A stretch of 64,000 nucleotides of DNA, taken from NCBI GenBank assembly GCA_027019165.1, contig JALUXC010000008.1, positions 124,001 to 188,000 of the forward strand. Direction: 5' to 3'. This DNA is from Pseudophaeobacter sp. (lineage in GTDB: Bacteria; Pseudomonadota; Alphaproteobacteria; Rhodobacterales; Rhodobacteraceae). The notes beneath the pieces were generated by a model that saw nothing but the letters and a program-made list of their open reading frames with translations, was not told the origin of the DNA and did not search any database. Positions 1 through 8,302 of the stretch are shown here, piece after piece (within the stretch, counting starts at the first letter, position 1; every line of letters starts with the position of its first letter). Made by a program: the position numbers and the translations under genes.

Positions 1-897
1 CTGGATGTTCTGGACGATGCGCTGGCACCGCAGCTTTACCCGCCGCGCGAGGATGGCACCGATCCGCGGATCTGCCCCAAATGCGGTGCGGGCCAGCTGC
101 ATCTCAAGACCTCGCGTACAGGCGGCTTCGTGGGATGTGGCAACTACCCCGAATGCAACTACACGCGCCCGATCTCGGGTGAGGGCGCCGAAGGATACGA
201 GCGCATCCTTGGCGAAGATGATGGCGATGAGATCCATCTGAAGTCAGGCCGGTTCGGGCCTTACGTGCAGCGCGGCGAAGCAACAACTGAGAATAAGAAA
301 CCGCCGCGCTCTTCCCTGCCGAAACAAGGGAGGGACTTCCTGCCCGGTTGGGGGCCCAATGAGATCACCCTTGAGCAGGCGGTGACCCTTTTGACCCTGC
401 CCCGCGAGATCGGCCAGCACCCGGATGGCGGCGTGATCCAGTCGAACCTGGGGCGCTTTGGCCCCTATATTGCGCACCAGCGCCCGGACGAGGAAAAGCC
501 GGTCTATGTGAACCTCAAGGAGACTCTGGACGTTTTTGAGATCGGCATGAACCGCGCCGTGGAAATGCTGGCCGAAAAACGCGCCAATCCCGGACGTGGC
601 CGTCGTGCCGCCGCCAAGGCGCTGAAAGAACTCGGCGAACACCCCGAGAGCGGCGGCGCCGTCAGCATCATGGATGGCCGCTATGGACCGTATGTGAAAT
701 GGGAAAAGGTGAACGCCACCCTGCCCAAAGATGTCGAACCTGCCAATGTCACGATGGAGATGGCGGTTCAGCTGATCACCGAGAAGGCCGGAAAGAGCAA
801 AAAGAAAGCCCCCTCCAAGAAAACTGCTGGGAAAAAGACCGCCACCAAGAAGGCCGCTCCGAAAAAGACCGCGAAAAAGGCCTCGGACGCCAGCTGA
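1..897 (+). CDS. topA: DNA topoisomerase I, C-terminal part (5' end outside window)
   Basis: This is the last 298 codons of type IA topoisomerase TopA, which relaxes negatively supercoiled DNA. The open frame enters from the left edge, so the catalytic core and start are not visible. A four-cysteine zinc-ribbon is seen at window codons 25, 28, 46 and 52 (CPKCG ... CGNYPEC). It is followed by three C-terminal topoisomerase repeats marked by GRFGPYV, GRFGPYI and GRYGPYV, and by a lysine/alanine-rich basic tail of about 40 residues ending at the TGA. That arrangement is typical of alphaproteobacterial TopA. No strong terminator follows; the next gap holds a long inverted repeat. Confidence 0.95.
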   Translation: MDVLDDALAPQLYPPREDGTDPRICPKCGAGQLHLKTSRTGGFVGCGNYPECNYTRPISGEGAEGYERILGEDDGDEIHLKSGRFGPYVQRGEATTENKKPPRSSLPKQGRDFLPGWGPNEITLEQAVTLLTLPREIGQHPDGGVIQSNLGRFGPYIAHQRPDEEKPVYVNLKETLDVFEIGMNRAVEMLAEKRANPGRGRRAAAKALKELGEHPESGGAVSIMDGRYGPYVKWEKVNATLPKDVEPANVTMEMAVQLITEKAGKSKKKAPSKKTAGKKTATKKAAPKKTAKKASDAS

Positions 898-988
898 GGC
901 ACCACGTCGGACCAACAGCAAGGATCCACCAGAACAGAGGCGAGGCTCCCGCCGGTTCGATGCACATTCACAGACTGTGCCCTCTCCG

Positions 989-1125
989 TTGGGCCGGGCG
1001 CCGCTGGCGCGGCGTGGATTCACCGCAATCGGCTCGCCATGATCGAAACCGCGCCGCGCAAGCGGCGCCCGGCCCAAGCCTGCGGCGGGCATTGGCAAAG
1101 CCAATGGAGGCCAAGGGCGCGGGAG
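989..1125. repeat. Intergenic inverted repeat, copy A of a dispersed family
   Basis: The 360 bp gap between topA and scoA (898-1257) holds no convincing gene. It contains two 26 bp arms, 989-1014 and 1052-1077, that are reverse complements except at one position; the right arm reads CGCCGCGCAAGCGGCGCC then CGGCCCAA. The tail motif GGGCGCGGGAG lies at 1115-1125. The same core and tail occur near 38.0 kb and 60.1 kb, and part of it at 49.2 kb. It could fold into a long hairpin in RNA or single-stranded DNA. The function is unknown. Confidence 0.75.
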
Positions 1126-1257
1126 TACCCCTGTTTCCGTGGGAGTTTCCACCAGACGCCATGGCGCTCCGTAGAAATACGCGTTTCTCTCCGTATTCTT
1201 GACTCTGCCCTGCCTGAGGCGCAGAACCCTGCCAATTGGCAGTTTAGGGAGAACTCC

Positions 1258-1980
1258 GTGAAAAAAGTCTATTCCAACGCCGCCGAAGCGCTCGACGGGC
1301 TGCTTCATGACGGCATGTTCATCGCGGCGGGTGGCTTTGGCCTCTGCGGCATTCCAGAGCTTCTGCTGGACGCAATCAAGGACGCTGGCACCAAGGATCT
1401 GACGTTCGCGTCGAACAATGCGGGCGTCGATGATTTTGGCATCGGCATCCTGTTGCAGACCAAGCAGGTCAAAAAGATGATCTCCTCTTACGTGGGCGAG
1501 AACGCCGAGTTCATGCGCCAGTACCTGTCGGGCGAGCTGGAGCTGGAATTCAACCCCCAAGGCACTCTGGCCGAGCGCATGCGCGCAGGCGGTGCGGGCA
1601 TTCCCGGTTTCTTCACCAAGACCGGCGTTGGCACCGTGATCGCGGAAGGCAAGTTTGAAAAACAGTTCCCCACCGGACCTGACGGCGCCATGGAAGACTA
1701 CATCATGGAAGAGGGCATCTTTGCCGATCTCGCCATCGTGAAGGCCTGGAAGGCGGATGAGACCGGCAACCTGGTGTTCCGCAAGACCGCGCGCAACTTC
1801 AACGTGCCCGCCGCCACCTGCGGCAAGGTCTGCGTGGTTGAGGTCGAGGAAATCGTGCCCACCGGCAGCCTTGACCCCGACAGCATCCACCTGCCCGGCA
1901 TCTATGTGCACCGCATCATCAAGGGCGAGCACGAAAAGCGTATCGAGCAGCGCACCGTCCGTCAGAAGGAGACCGCATAA
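1258..1980 (+). CDS. scoA: Succinyl-CoA:3-ketoacid CoA-transferase, subunit A
   Basis: Subunit A (240 aa) of the heterodimeric enzyme that moves CoA from succinyl-CoA to acetoacetate, feeding ketone bodies and polyhydroxybutyrate breakdown products into acetyl-CoA. The N-terminus starts on a glycine-rich CoA-transferase signature ([12 protein letters not shown]) and carries the NNAGVDD segment typical of the alpha chain. The start is a GTG at 1258 with AGGGAGA just upstream; an in-frame extension to 1039 runs through the intergenic inverted repeat and is rejected. The stop overlaps the scoB start by one base (TAATG), so the two subunits are translationally coupled. The family could also act as an acetate/acetoacetate CoA-transferase. 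Confidence 0.93.
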   Translation: MKKVYSNAAEALDGLLHDGMFIAAGGFGLCGIPELLLDAIKDAGTKDLTFASNNAGVDDFGIGILLQTKQVKKMISSYVGENAEFMRQYLSGELELEFNPQGTLAERMRAGGAGIPGFFTKTGVGTVIAEGKFEKQFPTGPDGAMEDYIMEEGIFADLAIVKAWKADETGNLVFRKTARNFNVPAATCGKVCVVEVEEIVPTGSLDPDSIHLPGIYVHRIIKGEHEKRIEQRTVRQKETA

Positions 1981-2609
1981 TGCCTTGGGATCGCAATCAG
2001 ATGGCCGCCCGCGCGGCACAGGAACTGCAGGACGGCTGGTATGTGAACCTCGGCATCGGCATCCCGACGCTGGTGTCCAACTACATCCCCGAAGGCGTCG
2101 AGGTGACGCTGCAGTCCGAAAACGGCATGCTGGGCATGGGCCCCTTCCCGTTTGAGGGCGAAGAGGATCCCGACCTCATCAACGCCGGCAAGCAGACGAT
2201 CACTGAACTGCCGCAGACCGCCTATTTCGATAGCGCGCAGTCCTTCGCAATGATCCGCGGCGGCAAGATCGCCATGGCGATCCTGGGCGCTATGGAAGTG
2301 GCCGAAAACGGCGACCTTGCAAACTGGATGATCCCCGGCAAGCTGGTCAAAGGCATGGGCGGCGCCATGGACCTGGTTGCGGGCGTCGGCCGCGTGGTGG
2401 TCGTCATGGACCACACCAACAAGCACGGCGACAGCAAGGTTCTGAAGGCCTGCACCCTGCCGCTGACCGGCAAGGGTGTTGTGGACCGCATCATCACTGG
2501 TCTTGGCGTGCTCGATGTGGTCGAAGGCGGCCTGAAAATCGTTGAGCTGGCCGATGGCGTCACCGAGGAAGAGCTGCGCGCGGCAACCGAAGCGACCATC
2601 GTCGACTGA
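1980..2609 (+). CDS. scoB: Succinyl-CoA:3-ketoacid CoA-transferase, subunit B
   Basis: Subunit B (209 aa), the catalytic partner of the preceding gene. It has the beta-chain signature LGIGIPT (residues 24-30) and the SENGMLG motif, whose Glu47 matches the glutamate that forms the CoA-thioester intermediate in this family. The length is normal for a separate B subunit. The ATG at 1980 overlaps the scoA stop. A strong hairpin with a T-run follows within 60 bp, so scoAB looks like a two-gene transcription unit. Confidence 0.95.
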   Translation: MPWDRNQMAARAAQELQDGWYVNLGIGIPTLVSNYIPEGVEVTLQSENGMLGMGPFPFEGEEDPDLINAGKQTITELPQTAYFDSAQSFAMIRGGKIAMAILGAMEVAENGDLANWMIPGKLVKGMGGAMDLVAGVGRVVVVMDHTNKHGDSKVLKACTLPLTGKGVVDRIITGLGVLDVVEGGLKIVELADGVTEEELRAATEATIVD

Positions 2610-2632
2610 TCGCAGCCGCGCTGCAGAATATG

Positions 2633-2666
2633 AAAAGGCCCGCCAGATACATCAGGCGGGCCTTTT
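2633..2666. terminator. Bidirectional rho-independent terminator between scoB and the phzF-like gene
   Basis: A 12 bp stem, AAAAGGCCCGCC (2633-2644) with GGCGGGCCTTTT (2655-2666), encloses a 10-base loop. It is A-rich on one side and T-rich on the other, so it can end transcription of scoB on the plus strand and of the convergent phzF-like gene on the minus strand. Confidence 0.9.
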
Positions 2667-2683
2667 TCGCGGGCATGCAAACG

Positions 2684-3532
2684 TCAGATGACCCTTGCCG
2701 TGCCAGACACCTGGATGCTGGCGCCGGGTTCATCCGAAATCTCGGCCCGCAACAGCGATTTGGCGCCCATGTCCTCTCCCTGAACGATGTCGATGGAACC
2801 GCCGTGAGGCCAGCCCGCGTCGCGCAGATAGCCTGCCAGGGCCGCCGCCGCCGCGCCGGTGGCGGGATCCTCCAGCACACCGCCGATGGCAAAGGCGTTG
2901 CGGCTGTGGAACAGGCGGGCGGTTTCCGCCCAGATCAGGTTGATGGTTGTCAGCCCATGGGCCTGCATCAGAGCAGCCCCCTCCTTCAGATCATATGTCA
3001 TCGCGGCCAGCCGCGCGCGGTCCGCAAGGGCCAGCACGAGGTGATCATTGCCTGCATTGGCAACCGCCGGAGCCAGCGCCGGAGCCAGATCATCGGGGGT
3101 AAGATCGAACAGCGCCAGCGCCGCCTGCAGCAGCTCTGCCGATGCGGGGCCGCTCCTGGTCGGGGGCGACATCAGCGCAGCGCGGGAAAGATCGCCCGTC
3201 GCGTCGCTCTCGACCGAGATGGTGCCGTCGTTCAGCACCAGCGGATAGGTCCCGCCGCCAAACCGCGCCGCCAGCCGCGCACCCAGGGCGATGGTGGCAT
3301 GGCCGCAAAAGGCAACCTCGGTGCTGGGGGCAAAGTAGCGCACCCGCCAGGCGCCGCTGTCATCGCCGGATGGTGCGGCAAAGGCGGTCTCGGAATAGCC
3401 GACCTCGGCGGCGATACGCTGCATTTCGGCCTCGCTCGGCATCTGCTCGGCGATCACCACACCGGCTGGGTTACCACCATGGGCGGCGTTCGAGAATGCC
3501 GCCACCCGGTCGACCGTCAGGGTCTCTGCCAT
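2684..3532 (-). CDS. PhzF family isomerase
   Basis: A 282 aa member of the PhzF superfamily, which has a two-lobed diaminopimelate-epimerase-like fold. The motif SETAF with Glu48 corresponds to the catalytic glutamate of PhzF, and the second lobe loop FCGHATIALG is present. No other phenazine genes are nearby, so a role in phenazine synthesis is unlikely; most such genomic homologues have unknown substrates. The start at 3532 is supported by AAAGGAG about 8 bases upstream. It lies 77 bp downstream of the alpha/beta hydrolase on the same strand and may be the last gene of the TetR-controlled operon. Confidence 0.88.
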   Translation of the reverse strand: MAETLTVDRVAAFSNAAHGGNPAGVVIAEQMPSEAEMQRIAAEVGYSETAFAAPSGDDSGAWRVRYFAPSTEVAFCGHATIALGARLAARFGGGTYPLVLNDGTISVESDATGDLSRAALMSPPTRSGPASAELLQAALALFDLTPDDLAPALAPAVANAGNDHLVLALADRARLAAMTYDLKEGAALMQAHGLTTINLIWAETARLFHSRNAFAIGGVLEDPATGAAAAALAGYLRDAGWPHGGSIDIVQGEDMGAKSLLRAEISDEPGASIQVSGTARVI

Positions 3533-3609
3533 GAGATGTCTCCTTTAAAATGGGTTTTCCAAAATCGGCGAAGGCGGGCACCGGAGATCTTTCCGGTGCC
3601 CCGCCATGG

Positions 3610-4566
3610 TCAGTCGTTGATCCGGTCCAGGAAGGTCAGCATCCGGCCTGCGATCTCATCACCATATTCTTCCAGGGCGAAGTGACCGGTATCCAGCAGG
3701 TGAAATTCCAGATCCGTGAGGTCACGCTTGTAAGGATGCGCCCCTTCCGCCGGGAAAATGTAGTCATTGGCGCCCCAGACCAGCAGCGCGGGCGGCTGGT
3801 GCTCGCGGAACAGCGCCTGCCATTTGGGGTATTCCCCCACATTGGTGCCGTAATCGAGGAACATCTCCAGTTGCACCTCCTGATTGCCGGGACGGTCCAG
3901 GAGATATTGCACGTGCCAGAAGTTGTCCGGGCTGATGGTGGAGGGATCCTGCACCCCGTGGGTAAACTGCCACTTGGTGGCATCCAGGGTCAGGAAGCCG
4001 CGCAGGGCATCGCCGTTTTCCGCGCTGGGATCGGCCCAATAGGCCTTCATCGGATCCCAGAACTCGCGCAGTCCCTCCGCGTAGGCGTTGCCGTTCTGGA
4101 TAATGAAACCTGTCACGCGCTCGGGGTGCTCGGCGAACATCCGGTAGCCCACCGGGGCGCCGTAATCCATCAGGTAAACGGCGTAGTCCCCGACCCCCTT
4201 TTCATCCAGCAGCGCCGTCATCAGCTCGGCGGTATTGGCGAAGCTGTATTCATACTCCGCCGCATCCGGCATATCCGAGGCGCCGAAACCGGGGTAGTCG
4301 GGCGCGATCACATGGTATTGCTCGGCCAGCACCGGGATCAGCTCGCGGAACATATGCGAGGAGGTCGGAAAACCATGCAGCAGCAGGACCGTGGGGTTCG
4401 CGGGATCGCCGGCCTCGCGGTAGGCGATGTTCAGCCCTTCGATCTGCGCGGCGTCAAAACTCACCTCCGGCATGGTGTTGGCCTGTCCAATTCCCGGCAG
4501 GCCAGAGACCGCTATCGCACCGGCCACGAAGACCGCGTTCAGCGCATGTGTCAGATGGTGTTTCAT
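3610..4566 (-). CDS. Exported alpha/beta hydrolase with aspartate nucleophile (epoxide hydrolase/dehalogenase-like)
   Basis: The 318 aa protein begins with a signal peptide (hydrophobic residues about 9-24, then GQANT near 30), so it is probably periplasmic. The alpha/beta-hydrolase core shows the oxyanion motif HGFP (64-67). At the nucleophile elbow the sequence is [10 protein letters not shown], with Asp134 where lipases have serine. A late His295 ([10 protein letters not shown]) completes a triad. An Asp nucleophile plus HGFP is typical of the epoxide hydrolase/haloalkane dehalogenase branch, so ester hydrolysis is less likely. The start at 4566 has AGGAAAA upstream; the frame stays open further upstream, but that part overlaps the PPOX-like gene. 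The substrate cannot be told from sequence. Confidence 0.88.
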   Translation of the reverse strand: MKHHLTHALNAVFVAGAIAVSGLPGIGQANTMPEVSFDAAQIEGLNIAYREAGDPANPTVLLLHGFPTSSHMFRELIPVLAEQYHVIAPDYPGFGASDMPDAAEYEYSFANTAELMTALLDEKGVGDYAVYLMDYGAPVGYRMFAEHPERVTGFIIQNGNAYAEGLREFWDPMKAYWADPSAENGDALRGFLTLDATKWQFTHGVQDPSTISPDNFWHVQYLLDRPGNQEVQLEMFLDYGTNVGEYPKWQALFREHQPPALLVWGANDYIFPAEGAHPYKRDLTDLEFHLLDTGHFALEEYGDEIAGRMLTFLDRIND

Positions 4567-4610
4567 GTCTGTTTTCCTTTCTGGGTGTGGTGGGAATTCC
4601 GAGAACAACC

Positions 4611-5225
4611 TCAGGCGGGCTGACCTGCCTTCAGGCGCTCGTTCTCGGCCTTGAGCTCCGCCAGTTGGCTCCGCAGTGGCGCCAGATGCGGTTCCAGCTC
4701 CTCCAGCGTCAGGCGCTCGGGAATATGGCGGGGGCAGTTCCAGTCGAAAGCCTCGATACGGATCAGTATGGCCCGTTCGGGGATTGCATCCGCGCCTGAC
4801 GGGAACAGGCTGTCGGTGGCCTCTGCGCCCTCGACCACCTCGACGGTGCCCCAGATCTTGAGCCGCCGCCGGTTGGGGTAATCCATCAGGATCAACGAAA
4901 CGCGGGCGTTTTGGGTGAGGTTTCCGAGCGAGACATACTGCCGGTTGCCGCTGAAATCCGCATAGGCGATGGTCTTTTCGTCCAGCACCTTGAGGAAGCC
5001 GCGCGGCCCGCCCCGGAACTGCACATAGGGCCAGCCGGTTTCGGACACCGTCGCCTGATAGAAGCCGTCGCGATCGGCGATAAAGGCGGCCTCGTTTACT
5101 CCGATCCGATCGCCCGAGCGCTCCGGGATTTCCAGGAAACGCCCGTAAGAGCGGGCGGATCCCATCCGCTCCTGATGGGCGCGCACGGCGGGGGTGAAGG
5201 CTATTTCGGCAAAGGCACGGGGCAT
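4611..5225 (-). CDS. Pyridoxamine 5'-phosphate oxidase-like FMN-binding protein
   Basis: A 204 aa protein of the PPOX-like split-barrel superfamily. The central part (about residues 40-140) follows the flavin-binding pattern of this family: [25 protein letters not shown], then [15 protein letters not shown]. The C-terminus is a short helix rich in E, L and R that may be a coiled coil ([18 protein letters not shown]). It lacks the features that would mark it as genuine PdxH. Members usually bind FMN or F420 and reduce or sequester small molecules. It lies 44 bp upstream of the hydrolase and 29 bp downstream of the NTF2-like gene, consistent with one operon. Confidence 0.8.
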   Translation of the reverse strand: MPRAFAEIAFTPAVRAHQERMGSARSYGRFLEIPERSGDRIGVNEAAFIADRDGFYQATVSETGWPYVQFRGGPRGFLKVLDEKTIAYADFSGNRQYVSLGNLTQNARVSLILMDYPNRRRLKIWGTVEVVEGAEATDSLFPSGADAIPERAILIRIEAFDWNCPRHIPERLTLEELEPHLAPLRSQLAELKAENERLKAGQPA

Positions 5226-5254
5226 ATTTGGTCTCGCTTTCTATGGAAATTGTT

Positions 5255-5719
5255 TCAAAGGCCGAGATCGGACAGGCCCGGATGATCGTCGGGGCGACGC
5301 CCCAGCGGCCAATGGAACAGACGGTCCTCTTCGCGGATCGGCAAGTCATTGATCGAAGCAATGCGCCGCTGCATGCGACCGTCTGCGGCGAACTCCCAGT
5401 TCTCGTTGCCGTAGGAGCGATACCACTGGCGGCTGTCATCCTGCCATTCATAGGCAAAGCGGACAGCGATGCGATTGTCGGTATAGGCCCAAAGCTCCTT
5501 GATCAGCCTGTAGTTCAACTCGCGCGACCACTTGCGGGTCAACAGCGCGCGGATCTCGTCCTGGCCGGTGGCGAAATCGGCCCGGTTCCGCCAGGGACAG
5601 TCATCGGTATAGGCGGGCGCCACGATCAGTGGATCGCGGGTATTCCAGCCATCTTCGGCAAGGCGCACCTTTTGGATGGCGCTGGCTTTGTCGAAGGGCG
5701 GCAAGGGGGGACGGGACAT
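5255..5719 (-). CDS. NTF2-like (DUF1348-type) protein
   Basis: A 154 aa protein with the cystatin-like alpha+beta barrel pattern of the nuclear transport factor 2 family, close to DUF1348 proteins: [14 protein letters not shown] near the N-terminus, then [19 protein letters not shown], rich in aromatic residues. Such proteins often bind small hydrophobic ligands or act as isomerases or hydrolases, but no activity can be assigned here. The start at 5719 has GGAGATCC-like purines upstream; a longer frame to 5986 crosses a hairpin and overlaps another small gene, so it is rejected. It is co-oriented with the PPOX-like and hydrolase genes. Confidence 0.8.
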   Translation of the reverse strand: MSRPPLPPFDKASAIQKVRLAEDGWNTRDPLIVAPAYTDDCPWRNRADFATGQDEIRALLTRKWSRELNYRLIKELWAYTDNRIAVRFAYEWQDDSRQWYRSYGNENWEFAADGRMQRRIASINDLPIREEDRLFHWPLGRRPDDHPGLSDLGL

Positions 5720-5759
5720 GGAGGAGATCCTTTTGTGAAGACCTTGAAGAGGAAAAGAG

Positions 5760-5812
5760 CCACCCCGGCCCGGGCGATGTAGGGGAGACCTCTGGAGGTC
5801 AGGCCGGGGTGG
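5760..5812 (-). terminator. Nested hairpin between small gene and NTF2-like gene
   Basis: An 11 bp stem, CCACCCCGGCC (5760-5770) with GGCCGGGGTGG (5802-5812), encloses a second small hairpin, GACCTC/GAGGTC (5787-5800). On the minus strand it is followed by a short T-containing run (CTCTTTTCC). It may be a partial terminator or attenuator, or an mRNA-stabilising element inside the operon. Confidence 0.55.
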
Positions 5813-5828
5813 GTTTTGTGACCGCCTG

Positions 5829-6020
5829 TCAGTTGGCGGCCACTGTGATGGAGGCACCCTCGGGCAAGGCGCCGACCATATTCGCAAATTCAGCAGAGCG
5901 TTCACGCTGCCGGACATCAGGGACTGCGCCTTCGGAGGGGACGAACTGGGCCAAGCCAATGGCCGCAGACAGCGCAAAAGGACCAAATGGGGAGCGCATG
6001 GGGTGGAACAATCGTCTCAT
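5829..6020 (-). CDS. Small putative exported protein, first gene of TetR-controlled operon
   Basis: A 63-residue reading frame. The start at 6020 is chosen because GGAGG lies five bases upstream; another Met four codons earlier sits on that ribosome site. The N-terminus is basic (MRRLFHPMR) and is followed by a hydrophobic stretch of about 14 residues with small residues after it, like a short signal peptide. No known family is recognised. It is the first frame after the TetR operator region on the minus strand, which supports expression, but its short length leaves doubt. Confidence 0.45.
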   Translation of the reverse strand: MRRLFHPMRSPFGPFALSAAIGLAQFVPSEGAVPDVRQRERSAEFANMVGALPEGASITVAAN

Positions 6021-6045
6021 AGGGGCCTCCATCCTTGGGCTTAAG

Positions 6046-6058
6046 TGTACCGATCTGT
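6046..6058. promoter_or_regulatory. TetR operator-like site 1
   Basis: The sequence TGTACCGATCTGT lies 26 bp upstream of the small minus-strand gene. It matches the half-palindrome of the perfect 16-mer TGTACCGATCGGTACA. Two further near-copies lie in the same divergent control region. Confidence 0.65.
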
Positions 6059-6074
6059 TAACCTACTGCCAAAC

Positions 6075-6087
6075 TGTACCGATCGGT
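6075..6087. promoter_or_regulatory. TetR operator-like site 2
   Basis: TGTACCGATCGGT contains the perfect 10 bp palindrome ACCGATCGGT (6078-6087). It is 29 bp from site 1 and sits centrally in the divergent region, where a repressor would cover both promoters. Confidence 0.7.
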
Positions 6088-6209
6088 CCTCTTTCGCAAA
6101 TCACATTTTGTGATCGGTCGTGATCAGTTTTCCTGATTTCACGCCCAATCACCTGAAATGCTTCACTTTATTGTGTCGCAGTTGCTTTCCGCACGCGTGC
6201 ATTTTATTT

Positions 6210-6222
6210 ACAGATCAGTACA
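6210..6222. promoter_or_regulatory. TetR operator-like site 3
   Basis: ACAGATCAGTACA is the reverse complement of site 1 with one mismatch. It ends 14 bp before the TetR start codon, which suits autorepression. Confidence 0.65.
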
Positions 6223-6236
6223 GAAAGAGACGAATC

Positions 6237-6818
6237 ATGCGCCCAAACAAGCGAGACGAGCTGGTCCGAAAGGCCCTGACCGTGTTCTACCGAAACGGCT
6301 TTCACGCGACTGGAATGGATATGCTGGTTGCTGAAACGGGCGTGTCGAAGACATCCATGTACAAGCACTTCCGCACCAAGGAAGAGCTGATCCTCGCGGT
6401 GCTGCGCCTGCGGGACGAGAATTTCCGCCACTGGCTCTACCGGCGCATCGAAGAGCTTTCGGACACGCCCGACGGCCAGCTGCTGGCAATGTTTGACGCC
6501 CTGTCGGAATGGTTCGAGAAGCCGGAATTCCGCGGCTGCATGTTCATCAAGGCCAGCGCCGAATTCCAGGACGTCCGCCACCCGATCCATGCCCAATCCG
6601 CAGCGCACAAGCAGATCCTGCAGGATCACTTCGCCAAACTCGCCGCTGAAGCAGGGGCAAATCAGCCACTCGATCTGGCCCGGCAGCTCTTGCTGCTCAA
6701 GGAAGGCGCCATCGTCTCTGCCGTCATGGCACGCGGCGGCGGGTTGGCCGGTGACCCGGCCGCAGACGCTAAAGAAGCTGCGCGCAGCCTCCTTTCGCTT
6801 CACCTCCCAAGACCGTGA
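6237..6818 (+). CDS. TetR/AcrR family transcriptional regulator
   Basis: A 193 aa one-component repressor. The N-terminal helix-turn-helix (about residues 26-46) has the TetR pattern, ending in GVSKTSMYKHFRTKEEL. The rest is a helical ligand-binding domain of normal length, with TetR_C-like segments GCMFIKASAEF and LLLKEGAIV. The start at 6237 follows GAAAGAGACGAATC. An upstream in-frame Met at 6120 would add 39 residues before the HTH and overlap operator-like site 3, so it is rejected. It diverges from the small-protein/NTF2/PPOX/hydrolase operon and probably controls it through three TGTACCGATC-type sites. The inducer is unknown. Confidence 0.92.
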   Translation: MRPNKRDELVRKALTVFYRNGFHATGMDMLVAETGVSKTSMYKHFRTKEELILAVLRLRDENFRHWLYRRIEELSDTPDGQLLAMFDALSEWFEKPEFRGCMFIKASAEFQDVRHPIHAQSAAHKQILQDHFAKLAAEAGANQPLDLARQLLLLKEGAIVSAVMARGGGLAGDPAADAKEAARSLLSLHLPRP

Positions 6819-6837
6819 TCTGGGAGCTGAATCGGAC

Positions 6838-7656
6838 CTAGTTCACCTTTCTAAAGACGCAGCCATCTGTGATCAGCTCGGGCGGTGTCATGCACAGGCC
6901 CCGCGCGACACGGTATGCGGCCAGCACTTTTGGCACATAGTCCCGCGTCTCGGCAAAAGGGGGCACGCCTGCGTGGTCGCGGACCGCGCCCTCTCCCGCA
7001 TTGTACCCCGCCAGCGCCAGAACAGGATCGCCATCAAACTCCTGCAAGAGCCAGTCGAGGTATTTCACGCCGCCTTTGATATTCTCCCCAGCGGCAAAGG
7101 TATCAGTGACACCAAAACGGATCGCTGTGTCCGGCATCAGTTGCATGAGGCCCTGTGCCCCTGTTGAGCTCACCGCATCTACCTGGCCTGCACTTTCGAC
7201 GGCGATGACGGCCAAGGTCAATGCAGGCGACACCCGCGTTTCGAGGCTGGCCATCAGAATGGGCACGCCCTGAAGCGCGACAATCTCTTGCAAGATCTGC
7301 AGGCGCGGCGCTGGAACACCGGCCCCTTCCGAGGAACTCAGCGCAGAAAGAGCCCGTTCCAGCCGAACCGCACCCGTTACGCCTTCCATCTCGCTGCTGA
7401 CCTGATCCCAGAACCACGCATACCGCTGGCCCGCCTCGTCAGTGTCATCGGATGAAAGGCCATCATACGCCTCGGATTGCGCAAGCGGCGGCTCAATCTG
7501 AACCGTAATACGTTTTGTCACTCCTGCCTTTGGCGGGGTGACGCGTTTGGCTTCGAACTCCGGGAATGGCTTTGGCGACTGCTGCGCGTGCAAAGGCACG
7601 ATCTGCAACATGCCGAATACAGCCGCAGATGCGGCACTTAGAAGAAGTCGGGACAT
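6838..7656 (-). CDS. Lytic transglycosylase, SLT domain
   Basis: A 272 aa exported murein lytic transglycosylase (goose-lysozyme-like fold) that cleaves glycan strands to 1,6-anhydro products. The start at 7656 gives a clean signal peptide (MSRLLLSAASAAVFGML, cleavage near HAQQ); a longer GTG start at 7770 would bury it. The catalytic domain begins near residue 140: AVIAVESAG with Glu154 as the catalytic acid, then GAQGLMQLMP (167-176) and AGYNAGEGAV. It diverges from the Tad pilus locus, and such enzymes can open the cell wall for envelope-spanning machines, but that link is only positional. Confidence 0.9.
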   Translation of the reverse strand: MSRLLLSAASAAVFGMLQIVPLHAQQSPKPFPEFEAKRVTPPKAGVTKRITVQIEPPLAQSEAYDGLSSDDTDEAGQRYAWFWDQVSSEMEGVTGAVRLERALSALSSSEGAGVPAPRLQILQEIVALQGVPILMASLETRVSPALTLAVIAVESAGQVDAVSSTGAQGLMQLMPDTAIRFGVTDTFAAGENIKGGVKYLDWLLQEFDGDPVLALAGYNAGEGAVRDHAGVPPFAETRDYVPKVLAAYRVARGLCMTPPELITDGCVFRKVN

Positions 7657-8025
7657 GACATGGCCTGTTAGCCTGGTTGCGAGTCTGCTCTTTTGAGAAA
7701 GAGACTCGGACAAATCGGGTTTCAAATCCAGTCTTGAGCCTCGGAATCTGGCATATTCGCCATATTTCACGCGTCGTGCCGCCCAATAGCCACGCCCGTT
7801 TACAAAGCATAAACTCTTTTTATGATTACTTTCAGAGGTTTAAATATTTTCTTTAAATTTCGTTAAAATTGGGCAGCCTTTCCGGTTTTCGGCCCAAATG
7901 CTGCCACGCTCACCCGGCTATATGTACTCATCCAAGCCGGACAGGGTCGGTGAGAGAGAGAGACAGACCCACTCAAAGGACGGTTGGATAACGCAAATTC
8001 AAAGATCCTTTGGAGGGACTACACC
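7657..8025. other. Control region upstream of the Tad/Flp locus
   Basis: This 369 bp gap holds no convincing gene. It includes an AT-rich block (about 7824-7870) with three TTAA elements, a GA-repeat tract just after 7950, and a good ribosome site for flp1 at 8012-8018. The TTAA elements are spaced 9 and 6 bases apart, so they do not match the CtrA consensus TTAA-N7-TTAA exactly. Promoters for the pilus locus and the divergent transglycosylase should lie here. Confidence 0.5.
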
Positions 8026-8211
8026 ATGATCAAGTTCATCAAAAACTTCCGCAAAGACGACTCCGGCGCCGTGACCGTTGACTGGGTTGTTCTGACCGCA
8101 GCCGTGGCCGTTCTGGCCGGCGCCGTCTACGCCTCGATCCAGTCCGGCGCCAGCAGCCTGACCGCATCCACCGGCACCTACCTGACCAACAAAGCGCCGT
8201 CCGACAGCTAA
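8026..8211 (+). CDS. flp: Flp-type prepilin 1
   Basis: A 61 aa class III (Flp/Tad) prepilin, the major subunit candidate of the pilus. A short basic leader ends at Gly14; the predicted cleavage SG|AVTVDWVV leaves a hydrophobic helix (about residues 15-38). In the usual Flp motif the fifth and sixth mature residues are Glu-Tyr; here they are Asp19-Trp20. The start at 8026 has GGAGGGA 7 bases upstream; an earlier in-frame Met lacks one. A strong terminator-like hairpin follows, consistent with high transcription of the pilin and lower read-through into the assembly genes. Confidence 0.9.
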   Translation: MIKFIKNFRKDDSGAVTVDWVVLTAAVAVLAGAVYASIQSGASSLTASTGTYLTNKAPSDS

Positions 8212-8236
8212 TAGCCTGATCTAGGCACAAGCTTTT

Positions 8237-8274
8237 GGGCCGCGCCTTTCTTCAGCAAAGGCGCGGCCCTTTTT
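8237..8274 (+). terminator. Terminator/attenuator between the two flp genes
   Basis: A 13 bp stem, GGGCCGCGCCTTT (8237-8249) with AAAGGCGCGGCCC (8257-8269), is followed by five Ts. It is strong enough to end most flp1 transcripts and so set pilin levels above those of the assembly proteins. Confidence 0.88.
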
Positions 8275-8302
8275 CCCGACCCGTTTTAGAAAGCCACCCA
8301 AG

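Noticed and set aside
244-2019. A 591-codon open frame on the minus strand across topA and scoAB
   Set aside because: It is antisense to three recognised genes, has skewed composition, and no ribosome site; GC-rich codon bias keeps antisense frames open.
2684-3532. Phenazine biosynthesis locus
   Set aside because: Only a PhzF-family gene is present; no other phenazine genes are in the window.
4567-5457. N-terminal extension of the alpha/beta hydrolase
   Set aside because: The frame is open but overlaps the PPOX-like and NTF2-like genes; the signal peptide fixes the start at 4566.
7824-7870. CtrA-type box before flp
   Set aside because: Three TTAA elements are present, but spacings of 9 and 6 bases do not fit TTAA-N7-TTAA.
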